A DNA stretch of 64,000 nucleotides from Herbaspirillum seropedicae (GTDB lineage: Bacteria > Pseudomonadota > Gammaproteobacteria > Burkholderiales > Burkholderiaceae_D): assembly GCF_001040945.1 (NCBI RefSeq), contig NZ_CP011930.1, forward strand, positions 2,209,704 to 2,273,703. The letters are read 5' to 3'. Of this stretch, positions 8,540-17,013 are shown in pieces. The notes below the pieces were generated by a model. That model did not search any database. It was given only the letters and a program-made list of their open reading frames with translations, and had not been told where the DNA came from. Made by a program: the position numbers and the translations under genes. Numbering within the stretch: position 1 is the first letter of the stretch; each line of letters starts with the position of its first letter.

Positions 8540-9934
8540 TCAGGCAGGGATCAGTGAGGGGAGGGAAGCGCGCGCGATGACGGCGCTGATGCTGGTGCCG
8601 GCTGGCGAGGAATCGATGCCCAACTCGCCACCGACGGCTTCGATCCGTTCGCGCATGTTGCGCAGGCCGATGCCATGGCGCGAGTGGTCATCCACCTGGC
8701 CCAGGTCGAAGCCGTGGCCATTGTCCTGCACCTGCAGCATGAGCAGGTTGTGGCCTTGGTAGAGGCGCACCTTGATCCGGCTGGCGCCGGCGTGACGGGC
8801 GATATTGGTCAGCGCCTCCTGGGCGATGCGGAACAGCACCGTATTGACCACGTCGGGCAGCGTCGCACCGTCGTCTGCCTGGGCCTGGTTTTCAAAGACG
8901 ATCTCCACGCCCGCGCCGGCCGCATCGCGCCATTCGCCGCACAGGTGTTCCAGCGCGGCGGCCAGCCCCAGGTCATCCAGGATGGCCGGGCGCAGGTCGT
9001 GCGAGATGCGCCGCACTTCGGCCAGCACGCCATTGATCTGGGTGGCGGTCTTCTCGAAGCCGGCGCGCGCCGTGGCGGCCTGTTCGGGCGTGCCGTTCAG
9101 GCGCACCAGCGCGGCTTCGATCTGCAGCTTGATCGACACCAGCCACTGGCTGATGCCGTCATGCAGGTCACGCGAGAGCCTTGCCCGTTCTTCTTCCTGC
9201 GAGCGCACCACGCGCTGGGCCAGTTGGCGCAGCTTGGCGTCGGCCACTCGGTGCTCGCTCAGGTTCAGCAGCAATCCGGCCAGGCCCACGGCCAGGGCGC
9301 TGGCCAAGGCGATGGAAGCGATCAGCAGCAGGGTCTGGTGCAGGTAGCCGGAGTTCTGACGGTCGATCTGCGCCAGTGCGGCCTCCACATCATCGAGGTA
9401 GATCCCGGTGCCGATCACCCAGCCCCAGCGCGGCAGGCTGATGACGTAGCCGAGCTTGGGCGCGACGGTCTTGCTGGACGGTTTGCGCCACAGATAGCGC
9501 TCATAGCCGCCGCCTTGCCGGGCGCGCTCGATGAGATGCTGGATGGTGAAGCTGCCGGAGGCATCGCGCCAGTTCCACATTTCGCTGCCCACCAGCTCGG
9601 GCTGGCGCGGATGCATGATGCTGCGGCCAGTGTCGTCGTAGACGAAGAAATAGCCGTCGTCGCCGAACTCCAGGTCAGCCAGCAGGTGGCGCGCCTCTTC
9701 CTTGATGGCGTCGTCGGTGCGCCCGGTGTCGTAGAGATGGGCCAGGGCATGCTGGGCCAGGTCGACATAGTGGCGCAGCTCGGTGTTCTTGCTGGCCAGG
9801 TAGGCCGCCTCTACCGCAGCGCGCTGCTGGCTGGCCAGTTCCACGGCCTGGTAGCGCACCACCAGCGCGATGGCGGTAAAGGCCAGGCACAAGGGGACGA
9901 TGGCGAGGAAGATGATTTTCTGGCGCAGCTTCAT
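8540..9934 (-). CDS. Sensor histidine kinase with periplasmic Cache domain
   Basis: The 464-residue kinase has a first membrane helix (about 8-27) and a periplasmic single-Cache-like domain at about 30-195. That domain contains DDGYFFVYDDTGRSIMHP and PRWGWVIGTGIYLDDV, the hallmark of sCache_2. A second helix lies at about 200-224. HisKA_3 follows, with phospho-acceptor His258 in SRDLHDGISQWL, and then a HATPase domain with QEALTNIARHA (N box), DNGHGF and GIGLRNMRERI. sCache_2 sensors usually bind small carboxylates. With cstA divergent upstream, pyruvate or a related acid is a reasonable ligand guess, but this is inference. Confidence 0.93.
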   Translation of the reverse strand: MKLRQKIIFLAIVPLCLAFTAIALVVRYQAVELASQQRAAVEAAYLASKNTELRHYVDLAQHALAHLYDTGRTDDAIKEEARHLLADLEFGDDGYFFVYDDTGRSIMHPRQPELVGSEMWNWRDASGSFTIQHLIERARQGGGYERYLWRKPSSKTVAPKLGYVISLPRWGWVIGTGIYLDDVEAALAQIDRQNSGYLHQTLLLIASIALASALAVGLAGLLLNLSEHRVADAKLRQLAQRVVRSQEEERARLSRDLHDGISQWLVSIKLQIEAALVRLNGTPEQAATARAGFEKTATQINGVLAEVRRISHDLRPAILDDLGLAAALEHLCGEWRDAAGAGVEIVFENQAQADDGATLPDVVNTVLFRIAQEALTNIARHAGASRIKVRLYQGHNLLMLQVQDNGHGFDLGQVDDHSRHGIGLRNMRERIEAVGGELGIDSSPAGTSISAVIARASLPSLIPA

Positions 9935-9990
9935 GCCGCGATTCTACCCAAAGCTTCGCATCGGGCCGCGAAAAACTACCTTGCCGCCGT

Positions 9991-10025
9991 GCTCTGCGTA
10001 GTTCTACGTAGAGGCTCTGCGTAGT
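9991..10025. promoter_or_regulatory. Three CTRCGTAG repeats between kinase gene and cstA (candidate operator)
   Basis: GCTCTGCGTAGT occurs at 9991-10002 and again, identical, at 10014-10025. Between them is a perfect 10-bp palindrome, TCTACGTAGA, at 10003-10012. The shared core is CTRCGTAG at 9994, 10004 and 10017. Tandem palindromic cores in a divergent promoter region are what a NarL-type regulator would bind. The assignment to the adjacent regulator is inferred. Confidence 0.55.
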
Positions 10026-10168
10026 GCTGCGCTTGTGGGGCTGGGGTTGGCTGCTGATACTGACGGGCGTCGCGCCAGCCTGCATCAGCGTCCGCGCTGT
10101 CGAGGCTGGCGACGCCCATTACAAGAATATTTCCATCACCCTACAAGAACCCCGCAAGGAGGAGAACA

Positions 10169-12238
10169 ATGAACCGGATAGTTTCCCGGCTGGGCTGGCT
10201 CGCGCTGGCCCTGGCAGGCGCTGGCGCCTGCGCCTACGTCGCGTTGCAGCGCGGCGAATCGATCAATGCCGTCTGGCTGGTGGTGGCCGCCGTGTGCGTC
10301 TACCTGATCGCCTACCGCTTCTACAGCAAATTCATCGCCGACCGCGTGCTGGGCCTGGACGGCGGCCGCATGACGCCGGCCTACAAGTTCAACGATGGCC
10401 TGGACTACGTGCCCACCAACAAGTACGTGCTGTTCGGCCACCACTTCGCCGCCATCGCGGGCGCAGGTCCCCTGGTGGGGCCGGTGCTGGCCGCGCAGAT
10501 GGGCTATCTGCCGGGCATGCTGTGGATCCTGGCCGGGGTCGTCTTTGCCGGCGCGGTGCAGGACTTCATGGTGCTATTCATCTCCACCCGCCGCGATGGC
10601 CGTTCGCTGGGCGACCTGATCAAGTCCGAACTGGGCCAGGTGCCCGGCGTGATCGCACTCTTTGGCGCCTTCATGATCATGGTCATCATTCTGGCGGTGC
10701 TGGCGCTGATCGTGGTCAAGGCACTGGCGGAATCGCCGTGGGGCAGTTTCACCGTAGCCGCCACCATTCCGATTGCGCTCTTCATGGGCGTCTACTCGCG
10801 CTACATCCGCCCGGGCCGCATCGGTGAAGTGTCCTGGATCGGCTTCGTGCTGCTGATGCTGGCCATCGTCGGCGGCCAGTATGTGCAGGAGCATCCGGCC
10901 CTGGGCCAGATGTTTACCTTCGACGGCAAGCAGTTGACCTGGATGCTGATCGGCTACGGCTTCGTCGCCTCGGTACTGCCGGTGTGGCTGCTGCTGGCCC
11001 CGCGTGACTACCTGTCGACCTTCCTGAAGATCGGCACCATCCTGGCGCTGGCGCTGGGCATCGTCTTCATCGCTCCGCATCTGAAGATGCACGCGGTGAC
11101 CCGCTTCATCGATGGCAGCGGTCCGGTGTGGTCGGGTTCGCTGTTCCCCTTCCTGTTCATCACCATTGCCTGTGGTGCGGTCTCGGGCTTCCATGCGCTG
11201 ATTTCCTCGGGCACCACGCCCAAGCTGCTGGAAAATGAAAAGCACGCCCGCTTCATCGGCTATGGCGCCATGCTGATGGAATCCTTCGTGGCCATCATGG
11301 CGCTGATCGCCGCCTCCTGCATCGAGCCGGGCATCTACTTCGCCATGAACAGTCCGGCCGCCCTGATCGGCACCACGCCGGAAAACGTGGCCCAGGTGAT
11401 TTCGCAGTGGGGCTTCCATATCACCCCCGAGATGCTGACCCACACCGCCCAGGCCGTGGGGGAACACACCATCATCTCGCGCGCCGGCGGTGCGCCCACG
11501 CTGGCCGTGGGCATGGCCCAGATCCTCTCCGGCGTGACCGGCGAGGCCATGATGGCCTTCTGGTATCACTTCGCCATCCTGTTCGAAGCGCTCTTCATCC
11601 TCACCGCCGTGGATGCCGGCACCCGCGCTGGCCGTTTCATGCTGCAAGACTTGCTGGGCGCTTTCATCCCGCCGATGAAGCGTACCGATTCGTGGGTCGC
11701 CAGCCTGATCGCCACCGGCCTGTGTGTGGCCGGCTGGGGCTACTTCCTGTACCAGGGCGTGGTCGATCCGCTGGGTGGCATCAATACCCTGTGGCCGCTG
11801 TTCGGCATCTCCAACCAGATGCTGGCCGGTATCGCCCTGATCCTGGCCACTTGCGTGCTGTTCAAGATGAAGCGCGACCGCTTTGCCTGGGTCACCGTGC
11901 TGCCCACCGCATGGCTGCTGGCCTGCACCCTGACGGCGGGCTGGCAGAAGGTGTTCGACGCCAATCCGCGCGTGGGCTTCCTGGCCCATGCGAGCAAATA
12001 CCAGGCGGCGCTGGATGAGGGCAAGCTGCTGGCCCCGGCCAAGTCCATCGAGCAGATGCGCCAGGTGATCTTCAATGACTACGTCGATGCCGGCCTGGCG
12101 GCCATGTTCATGCTGGTGGTGATCAGCGTACTGGTATTTGGCATCCGTACGGTGCTCAAGGCGCGCTCGGCGCACCAGCCCAGCGTCAAGGAAGCTCCTT
12201 ACGAAACCCTGCCGGCCAGCGCGCTGGCGCAACAATAA
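10169..12238 (+). CDS. cstA: Carbon starvation protein A (peptide/pyruvate transporter family)
   Basis: This 689-residue polytopic membrane protein matches the CstA family in length (the E. coli protein is about 700) and sequence. Examples are IAYRFYSKFIADRVLG, VPTNKYVLFGHHFAAIAGAGPLVGP near the N-terminus, and FHALISSGTTPKLLENEKHARFIGYGAMLMES in the middle. Family members take up peptides or pyruvate and are induced when carbon runs short. An AAGGAGGAG ribosome site precedes the ATG. ybdD follows after 19 bp, the standard partner arrangement. The divergent Cache-domain two-component genes probably regulate it. Confidence 0.96.
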   Translation: MNRIVSRLGWLALALAGAGACAYVALQRGESINAVWLVVAAVCVYLIAYRFYSKFIADRVLGLDGGRMTPAYKFNDGLDYVPTNKYVLFGHHFAAIAGAGPLVGPVLAAQMGYLPGMLWILAGVVFAGAVQDFMVLFISTRRDGRSLGDLIKSELGQVPGVIALFGAFMIMVIILAVLALIVVKALAESPWGSFTVAATIPIALFMGVYSRYIRPGRIGEVSWIGFVLLMLAIVGGQYVQEHPALGQMFTFDGKQLTWMLIGYGFVASVLPVWLLLAPRDYLSTFLKIGTILALALGIVFIAPHLKMHAVTRFIDGSGPVWSGSLFPFLFITIACGAVSGFHALISSGTTPKLLENEKHARFIGYGAMLMESFVAIMALIAASCIEPGIYFAMNSPAALIGTTPENVAQVISQWGFHITPEMLTHTAQAVGEHTIISRAGGAPTLAVGMAQILSGVTGEAMMAFWYHFAILFEALFILTAVDAGTRAGRFMLQDLLGAFIPPMKRTDSWVASLIATGLCVAGWGYFLYQGVVDPLGGINTLWPLFGISNQMLAGIALILATCVLFKMKRDRFAWVTVLPTAWLLACTLTAGWQKVFDANPRVGFLAHASKYQAALDEGKLLAPAKSIEQMRQVIFNDYVDAGLAAMFMLVVISVLVFGIRTVLKARSAHQPSVKEAPYETLPASALAQQ

Positions 12239-12257
12239 TGACGTCCGGGAGTCAGCA

Positions 12258-12473
12258 ATGAGCAAACCTGGCGCTCTGGCGCAACTGCTGGCCTGGCGGC
12301 GCCAGGTCGGCCGCACGCTGAACCTGATGGTCGGCATGCCGGAATACGACAACTACGTAGCCCACATGCAAAAGTCGCATCCCGACCAGCGCGTGATGAG
12401 TTATGAAGAATTCTTCCGGGAACGGCAGGAGGCGCGCTATGGCGGCAAAGGCCGGGTAGGGCGCTGTTGCTAA
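12258..12473 (+). CDS. YbdD/YjiX family small protein (DUF466)
   Basis: This 71-residue protein has the family core YDNYVAHMQKSHPDQRVMSYEEFFRERQEARYGG. YbdD/YjiX proteins are encoded next to CstA-type transporters in many proteobacteria, and genetic work in enterobacteria links them to transporter function. The role here is inferred from that pairing. The ATG at 12258 is chosen because the conserved domain starts right after it; an open frame reaches further upstream into cstA. A strong terminator follows, so cstA-ybdD form a two-gene unit. Confidence 0.9.
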   Translation: MSKPGALAQLLAWRRQVGRTLNLMVGMPEYDNYVAHMQKSHPDQRVMSYEEFFRERQEARYGGKGRVGRCC

Positions 12474-12490
12474 CGCGTGAGGTGGATCGA

Positions 12491-12515
12491 GGAGACCGGC
12501 AAGGTCTCCTTTTTT
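12491..12515 (+). terminator. Rho-independent terminator after cstA-ybdD
   Basis: GGAGACC (12491-12497) pairs with GGTCTCC (12503-12509) across a five-base loop. Six T follow. Confidence 0.9.
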
Positions 12516-12569
12516 CATGGCGGGCGACTTTCCGAAGCGGGTTACCCTTTGGAAAAAAACATGCACCTT

Positions 12570-12671
12570 TGTGCAAAACTGTAGCAATTTATTGGAAACC
12601 CTTGCCACTCAAGCTTGTCAGAATTCTGGCTATTGCTTATCAACAGGCTTGTTCACAGGTTTTGTGGATAA
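12570..12671. other. Cluster of four DnaA-box-like 9-mers
   Basis: Within about 100 bp of intergenic DNA that is AT-rich for this genome lie four sites. TGTGCAAAA at 12570-12578 reads TTTTGCACA on the minus strand. TTATCAACA is at 12637-12645 and TTGTTCACA at 12649-12657. TGTGGATAA at 12663-12671 is the perfect box TTATCCACA on the minus strand. The first and last fit TTWTNCACA; the middle two have one mismatch. The last three are spaced 3-5 bp apart. No dnaA or rpmH is in view, so this is not evidence for the chromosome origin. Confidence 0.5.
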
Positions 12672-12732
12672 CTTCTTTGGGCGCCCGGCCTGGGGAAGGT
12701 GGGGCAATGGGCTGATCAGCCGCAATCTTGCG

Positions 12733-12738
12733 TATAAT
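12733..12738 (+). promoter_or_regulatory. Candidate -10 element TATAAT
   Basis: A perfect TATAAT lies 55 bp before the small secreted-protein gene at 12793. No good -35 hexamer is seen at the right spacing. Confidence 0.45.
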
Positions 12739-12792
12739 GCAGCCTTTCTTGCTGACAAGATGCTGACAACTTTTTTCCCTGAATAGGACTCG

Positions 12793-13161
12793 ATGCGCCG
12801 ACTGCTGCTCTTGCTGTTGACCTTGCTGATCCCGCTGCAATTGCTGGCGGCGACGGCGGAGCCACAGCTGCGCCAGGGCGGGCAGGGTAGTCAGGCGCAG
12901 TTGTGCGAGGCCGCAGCCACACTGGGGCAGTGGCATGCACATGCCCTGGCGGGCGTATATCAGACGGACGTGGCCGGCGAGGATACGTCCGACGAGGACG
13001 ATGACTTTCCGTCCTTGCAAGCCGAGCTGGAAGATCCCACGCTGCCGGCCAGCATTGCCACCCCGGGTGTGCACTGGTATCCGTTTCCTCACGTCTTCTC
13101 CACGGTCCTGACCTGGTCGTCCTATCTGCGCGACCAGTTGCGGCCCCCTCCGCTGGCCTGA
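12793..13161 (+). CDS. Small secreted protein of unknown function
   Basis: The predicted product is 122 residues. It has a Leu-rich signal peptide ([20 protein letters not shown], likely cut near residue 20), an acidic patch [10 protein letters not shown] in the middle, and a Pro-rich C-terminus (RPPPLA). I do not recognise a family. It lies between a run of DnaA-box-like sites with a TATAAT element and the htpX gene, both consistent with its being a real transcribed gene. HtpX is an envelope-stress protease, so a periplasmic role is plausible but unproven. Reading it as a mature periplasmic protein rather than a membrane anchor depends on cleavage that I can only guess. Confidence 0.6.
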   Translation: MRRLLLLLLTLLIPLQLLAATAEPQLRQGGQGSQAQLCEAAATLGQWHAHALAGVYQTDVAGEDTSDEDDDFPSLQAELEDPTLPASIATPGVHWYPFPHVFSTVLTWSSYLRDQLRPPPLA

Positions 13162-13313
13162 TATCCCGGCCTCCGGCCTGGTTCGGCCGCCCTGCTTTGC
13201 GTGCAGGACAGGGTCCGGCCAGCCATCCGGACTGGCTGCCTCCGCTTGTGTCCCTTCGTTCCGACCCGGCCGTGGCCACCGTGCGCGGCCCTCATTGTCA
13301 TTCAGGAAAAATC

Positions 13314-14192
13314 ATGAAACGCGTCATCCTCTTCCTTGTCACCAACCTGGCCGTCATGCTGGTCTTGAGCGTCACCGCCAGCCTGCTCGGCGTGAACCGC
13401 TACCTCACCGCCAACGGCCTCAACTTCGGCATGCTGCTGGTGTTCTGCGGCCTGATGGGTTTTGGCGGTTCCTTCATTTCGCTGTTCATGTCCAAGACCA
13501 TCGCCAAGTGGTCCACCGGCGCTCGCGTGATCGAGCAACCGCAGAATTCCACCGAACTATGGCTCTTGCAGACCGTGCAGAACCTGGCCGCGCGGGCGCA
13601 ACTGCCGATGCCGGAAGTGGCCGTCTATGACGGTCCGCCGAATGCCTTTGCCACCGGCGCCAGCAAGAGCAATTCGCTGGTGGCGGTGTCCACCGGCCTG
13701 TTGCAGGGCATGACCAAGGACGAGGTCGAGGCCGTGCTAGCCCACGAAGTAGCCCACATCGCCAATGGCGACATGGTCACGCTGACGCTGATCCAGGGCG
13801 TGGTCAATACCTTCGTGATGTTCTTTGCGCGCATCGTCGGTTACTTCGTCGACTCCTTCCTGCGTCGCAACAATGAAGAGAACTCCGGTCCCGGCATCGG
13901 CTACATGGTCACGGTATTCGTCTGTGAAATCATCTTCGGCATCCTGGCCAGCATCATCGTCATGTATTTCTCGCGCCAGCGTGAATACCGGGCCGATGCT
14001 GGTGCAGCCTCGTTGATGGGATCCAACGCGCCGATGATCAATGCCTTGCGTCGCCTGGGCGGCATGCAGTCCGACGGCTTGCCGCAGAACCTGCAGGCCG
14101 CCGGTATTTCCGGGCGCGAATCCTGGATGGGCCTGTTCTCCAGCCATCCCTCGCTGGAGTCGCGCATTGCCGCATTGCAGTCGCGCCGCTGA
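13314..14192 (+). CDS. htpX: Membrane zinc metalloprotease HtpX
   Basis: This 292-residue M48 protease has two N-terminal membrane helices (about 4-26 and 38-60) and the zinc-binding HEVAH at residues 144-148. Two further hydrophobic segments follow, and REYRADAGA provides the third zinc ligand. HtpX degrades misfolded inner-membrane proteins together with FtsH in envelope stress. Length and order match the family. ATG 13314 is chosen because it directly precedes the first membrane helix; the open frame reaches back to 13197 without any family sequence. Confidence 0.96.
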   Translation: MKRVILFLVTNLAVMLVLSVTASLLGVNRYLTANGLNFGMLLVFCGLMGFGGSFISLFMSKTIAKWSTGARVIEQPQNSTELWLLQTVQNLAARAQLPMPEVAVYDGPPNAFATGASKSNSLVAVSTGLLQGMTKDEVEAVLAHEVAHIANGDMVTLTLIQGVVNTFVMFFARIVGYFVDSFLRRNNEENSGPGIGYMVTVFVCEIIFGILASIIVMYFSRQREYRADAGAASLMGSNAPMINALRRLGGMQSDGLPQNLQAAGISGRESWMGLFSSHPSLESRIAALQSRR

Positions 14193-14337
14193 TTGGCTTG
14201 CTGAGCTTGCTGCTGCGCCCCGCCAAGCGCAGCGCTTCCCTGGCCGGGGTAGTGGCCGTGCTAGTCGTTGTACGGTTGCTGCGCCCGGCCTTCCAGTCAT
14301 TCCGACAATTCATCCACCCAGAAAGGAAACCTGACTG

Positions 14338-15978
14338 ATGCCCCATCACACTCCCCTGATCGCCACCATTGTCGCAGGCCTGGTGCTGGCCTTCATTTTC
14401 GGCACCCTGGCCCATCGTCTCAAGATGCCGCCCTTGGTCGGCTACCTGGTCGCCGGCATTGCCATCGGCCCCTTTACACCCGGTTTCGTGGGCGACGCTG
14501 ACCTGGCGCAGGAACTGGCCGAGATCGGGGTGATCCTGCTGATGTTTGGCGTGGGTCTGCATTTTTCACTCAAGGATCTGCTGTCGGTCAAGAACATCGC
14601 CATTCCCGGTGCGGTAGCGCAGATCACCATCGCCACCTTGCTGGGCATGGCCTTGGGCTGGCTGCTGGGCTGGCCGGTGGGAGAGGGTTTCCTGTTCGGT
14701 CTGGCGCTGTCGGTGGCCAGTACCGTGGTGTTGCTGAAGGCCTTGCAGGAACGCCGCCTGGTGGAAACCCAGCGCGGCCGGATCGCCGTGGGCTGGCTCA
14801 TCGTCGAGGACATCGCCATGGTGCTGGCGCTGGTGCTCATCCCCGCGCTCTCGGGCATTCTCGGCGGCAAGGGCGAGGCCTTGAGCGGCAACGCCGTGCT
14901 GCTGACCCTGGGCATTACCCTGGGCAAGGTGGTGGCCTTTGCAGCCGTGATGCTCATCGTCGGTCGCCGGGTCATTCCCTGGATACTGGAACGCATCGCC
15001 GATACCGGTTCGCGTGAACTGTTCCGCCTGGCAGTGCTGGCCATCGCGCTGGGCTTTGCGCTGGGTTCGGCTTATGTGTTCGGGGTGTCCTTCGCACTGG
15101 GCGCGTTCTTTGCCGGCATGATCCTGTCCGAATCCGAACTGAGCCATCGCGCCGCCGAAGAGTCGCTGCCCTTGCGCGACGCGTTCTCGGTGCTGTTCTT
15201 TGTCTCGGTGGGGATGCTGTTCGACCCCTCCATCGTCGCGCGCGAACCGCTGCTGGTGCTGGCCACCGTCCTCATCATCGTGGTGGGCAAGTCGCTGGGG
15301 GCGCTCTTGATCGTGCGGGCCTTCGGTTATCCCAACGGTACCGCGCTGACCATTTCGGCCAGCCTGGCGCAGATCGGCGAATTCTCCTTCATCCTGGCCA
15401 CGCTGGGCCTGTCGCTGGACCTGCTCTCGCCGATGGCGCGCGACCTCATCCTGGGCGGCGCCATTCTCTCCATCTTGCTCAATCCGCTGCTGTTCTCGCT
15501 GCTGGACCGTTATGAAGCGCGCCAGCCCAAGGCGCCGCAAGGCGGGGACGAACCGCAGAAGGTGGAGTTGCAGGATCATGTGGTGCTGGTCGGCTTTGGC
15601 CGGGTGGGGCGCGGCATTGGCGAGCAGTTGCGCGCCCAGGGCAAGCCTTTCGTAGTGATCGAGGCCCAGCTGGAAAACCTGGAGGCCTTGCGCGCCGCAG
15701 GCGTGCCGGCGTTGTATGGCAATGCGGCCCAGAGCGAGTTGCTGCAGGCGGCCGCCATCGACCGCGCCCGCTGGCTGCTGGTGGCGATTCCGGAAGTGTT
15801 CGAGGCTGGACAGGTGATCGAGAATGCGCTGGAGCTCAATCCCGGCCTGCAGGTGGTGGCGCGGGCGCATTCCGATGCCGAGATCGAGCACCTGGAAAAA
15901 CACGGCGCCCAGCGCGTCATCATGGGCGAGCGGGAGATCGCGCGGGGCATGCTGGAACTGGTCGGGCAGGGCGCCTGA
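14338..15978 (+). CDS. ybaL: YbaL-type monovalent cation:proton antiporter (Kef family)
   Basis: The 546-residue protein has an N-terminal Na+/H+ exchanger membrane domain of about 12 helices (residues 5-395). It contains GVILLMFGVGLHFSLKDL and the SFALGAFFAGMILSESELSHRAAEESLPLRDAFSVLFFVSVGMLFDP stretch. A C-terminal TrkA-N domain (about 415-540) has the nucleotide-binding VLVGFGRVGRGIG. The close match over the full length to E. coli YbaL, as I remember it, supports the symbol. These proteins are putative glutathione- or nucleotide-gated K+ efflux systems. The gene stands alone, 145 bp after htpX. Confidence 0.92.
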   Translation: MPHHTPLIATIVAGLVLAFIFGTLAHRLKMPPLVGYLVAGIAIGPFTPGFVGDADLAQELAEIGVILLMFGVGLHFSLKDLLSVKNIAIPGAVAQITIATLLGMALGWLLGWPVGEGFLFGLALSVASTVVLLKALQERRLVETQRGRIAVGWLIVEDIAMVLALVLIPALSGILGGKGEALSGNAVLLTLGITLGKVVAFAAVMLIVGRRVIPWILERIADTGSRELFRLAVLAIALGFALGSAYVFGVSFALGAFFAGMILSESELSHRAAEESLPLRDAFSVLFFVSVGMLFDPSIVAREPLLVLATVLIIVVGKSLGALLIVRAFGYPNGTALTISASLAQIGEFSFILATLGLSLDLLSPMARDLILGGAILSILLNPLLFSLLDRYEARQPKAPQGGDEPQKVELQDHVVLVGFGRVGRGIGEQLRAQGKPFVVIEAQLENLEALRAAGVPALYGNAAQSELLQAAAIDRARWLLVAIPEVFEAGQVIENALELNPGLQVVARAHSDAEIEHLEKHGAQRVIMGEREIARGMLELVGQGA

Positions 15979-16075
15979 GCTTCAGCAATTCGCTCCGCCA
16001 TCTGCAGCAATTTTCCTGACGTGATACAGTCGCGGCTGCTGTGGCAAGCAGGTTTGCGCCTGCTGCGCAGCAATA

Positions 16076-16240
16076 CGTTCTCGGGGCGGGGTGAAACTCC
16101 CCACCGGCGGTAATCAGGCGGCGTCGCCCGACGTCTTCTGTAGCCCGCGAGCGCCCGGTCTGCCTTTCAGGTGAGCCGGGGTCAGCAGACCTGGTGTGAT
16201 TCCGGGGCCGACGGTCATAGTCCGGATGAAAGAGAACGGG
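16076..16240 (+). promoter_or_regulatory. FMN riboswitch (RFN element)
   Basis: The conserved RFN core is present: TTCTCGGGGCGGGGTGAAA near 16079-16097, CTCCCCACCGGCGGTAAT at 16098-16114, AGCCCGCGAGCGC near 16142-16154, GGTCAGCAGA near 16180-16189, GATTCCGGGGCCGACGGT at 16198-16215, and CATAGTCCGGATGAAAGAGA ending at 16235. The closing stem pairs GTTCTC (16077-16082) with GAGAAC (16232-16237). It sits 90 bp upstream of the lumazine synthase gene and should repress it when FMN is abundant. I see no convincing intrinsic terminator before the ATG, so translational control is more likely. Confidence 0.95.
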
Positions 16241-16328
16241 ATGATCGGTCAACGCCGCTGCCCTGCAGTGTGCGGGCGGCCGCGCATTCCAACGCCCTGT
16301 TTATTCATCGAACAGGAGTCCTGAACCC

Positions 16329-16838
16329 ATGTCGCAATCGCATCTCTCTGCCGTCTCTTCCCATCACGGTCAACGTATCGCCTTCATCCAGGCTTGCTGG
16401 CACAAGGATATCGTCGACCAGTGCCGCATCGCCTTCACCGAGGAAATGGCCAAGCTGGGCTGGCCTGCCGCCAGCATCGATTTCTTCGAGCTGCCCGGCG
16501 CCTTCGAAATCCCCCTGCATGCCAAGGTGCTGGCCAAGACTGGCCGCTATGCTGGCATCGTCGCCAGCGGGCTGGTGGTCGATGGCGGTATCTATCGCCA
16601 CGACTTCGTCGCGCAGTCGGTCATCTCCGCACTCATGCAAGTGCAGCTGGACACTGAAGTGCCGGTGTTTTCGGCGGTGCTCACGCCGCATCACTTCCAT
16701 TCCCACAGCGAGCATCACGACTACTTCCACCAGCACTTCCTGGTCAAGGGTCGTGAAGCCGCCCAGGCCTGCGCCACCACCGTGGCCAAGCTGGCGCAAG
16801 TGCGCGCGGGCGCGCAAGCCAGCCTGAATGCGGCCTGA
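16329..16838 (+). CDS. ribH: 6,7-dimethyl-8-ribityllumazine synthase, type II (RibH2-like)
   Basis: This 169-residue enzyme makes the riboflavin precursor lumazine. The sequence follows the type II enzyme known from Brucella and Mesorhizobium rather than the usual RibH. Examples are IAFIQACWHKDIVDQC, ELPGAFEIPLHAKVLAKTGRYAGIVASG, VVDGGIYRHDFVAQSV with the catalytic His, and the His-rich VLTPHHFHSHSEHHDYFHQHFLVKG. Type II enzymes form decamers. The gene is monocistronic behind an FMN riboswitch, so it is flavin-regulated. A second, type I ribH probably lies elsewhere in the genome with the main rib operon; that is inference. Confidence 0.93.
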   Translation: MSQSHLSAVSSHHGQRIAFIQACWHKDIVDQCRIAFTEEMAKLGWPAASIDFFELPGAFEIPLHAKVLAKTGRYAGIVASGLVVDGGIYRHDFVAQSVISALMQVQLDTEVPVFSAVLTPHHFHSHSEHHDYFHQHFLVKGREAAQACATTVAKLAQVRAGAQASLNAA

Positions 16839-17013
16839 ATTGGGCCTGAATGCGGCTGATGTAGCAGCGGGGCTTCCGGACTGAAGCATTGTGATTCAAC
16901 ATTTACTTAACATTTGTGAATCATTTGCTTACAAACCTTACCGGTTTGGTCTGGAAGCGCTGTCGGGGCGGGGCTATAGTCTGGTCACGTATTCAGAACA
17001 GCGAGGAGCTAAC

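Noticed and set aside
10026..10168. Sigma-54 promoter for cstA
   Set aside because: No TGGCAC-N5-TTGC-like element with correct spacing is found.
12570..12671. Chromosomal origin oriC
   Set aside because: DnaA-like boxes are present, but the usual neighbours dnaA, dnaN, gyrB, rpmH or parAB are absent, and the site is too short.
16891..17013. Longer N-terminus of the PVYV-repeat protein
   Set aside because: Starting at 16891 would bury the signal peptide inside the protein. GTG 17014 with GAGGAG gives a normal signal peptide.
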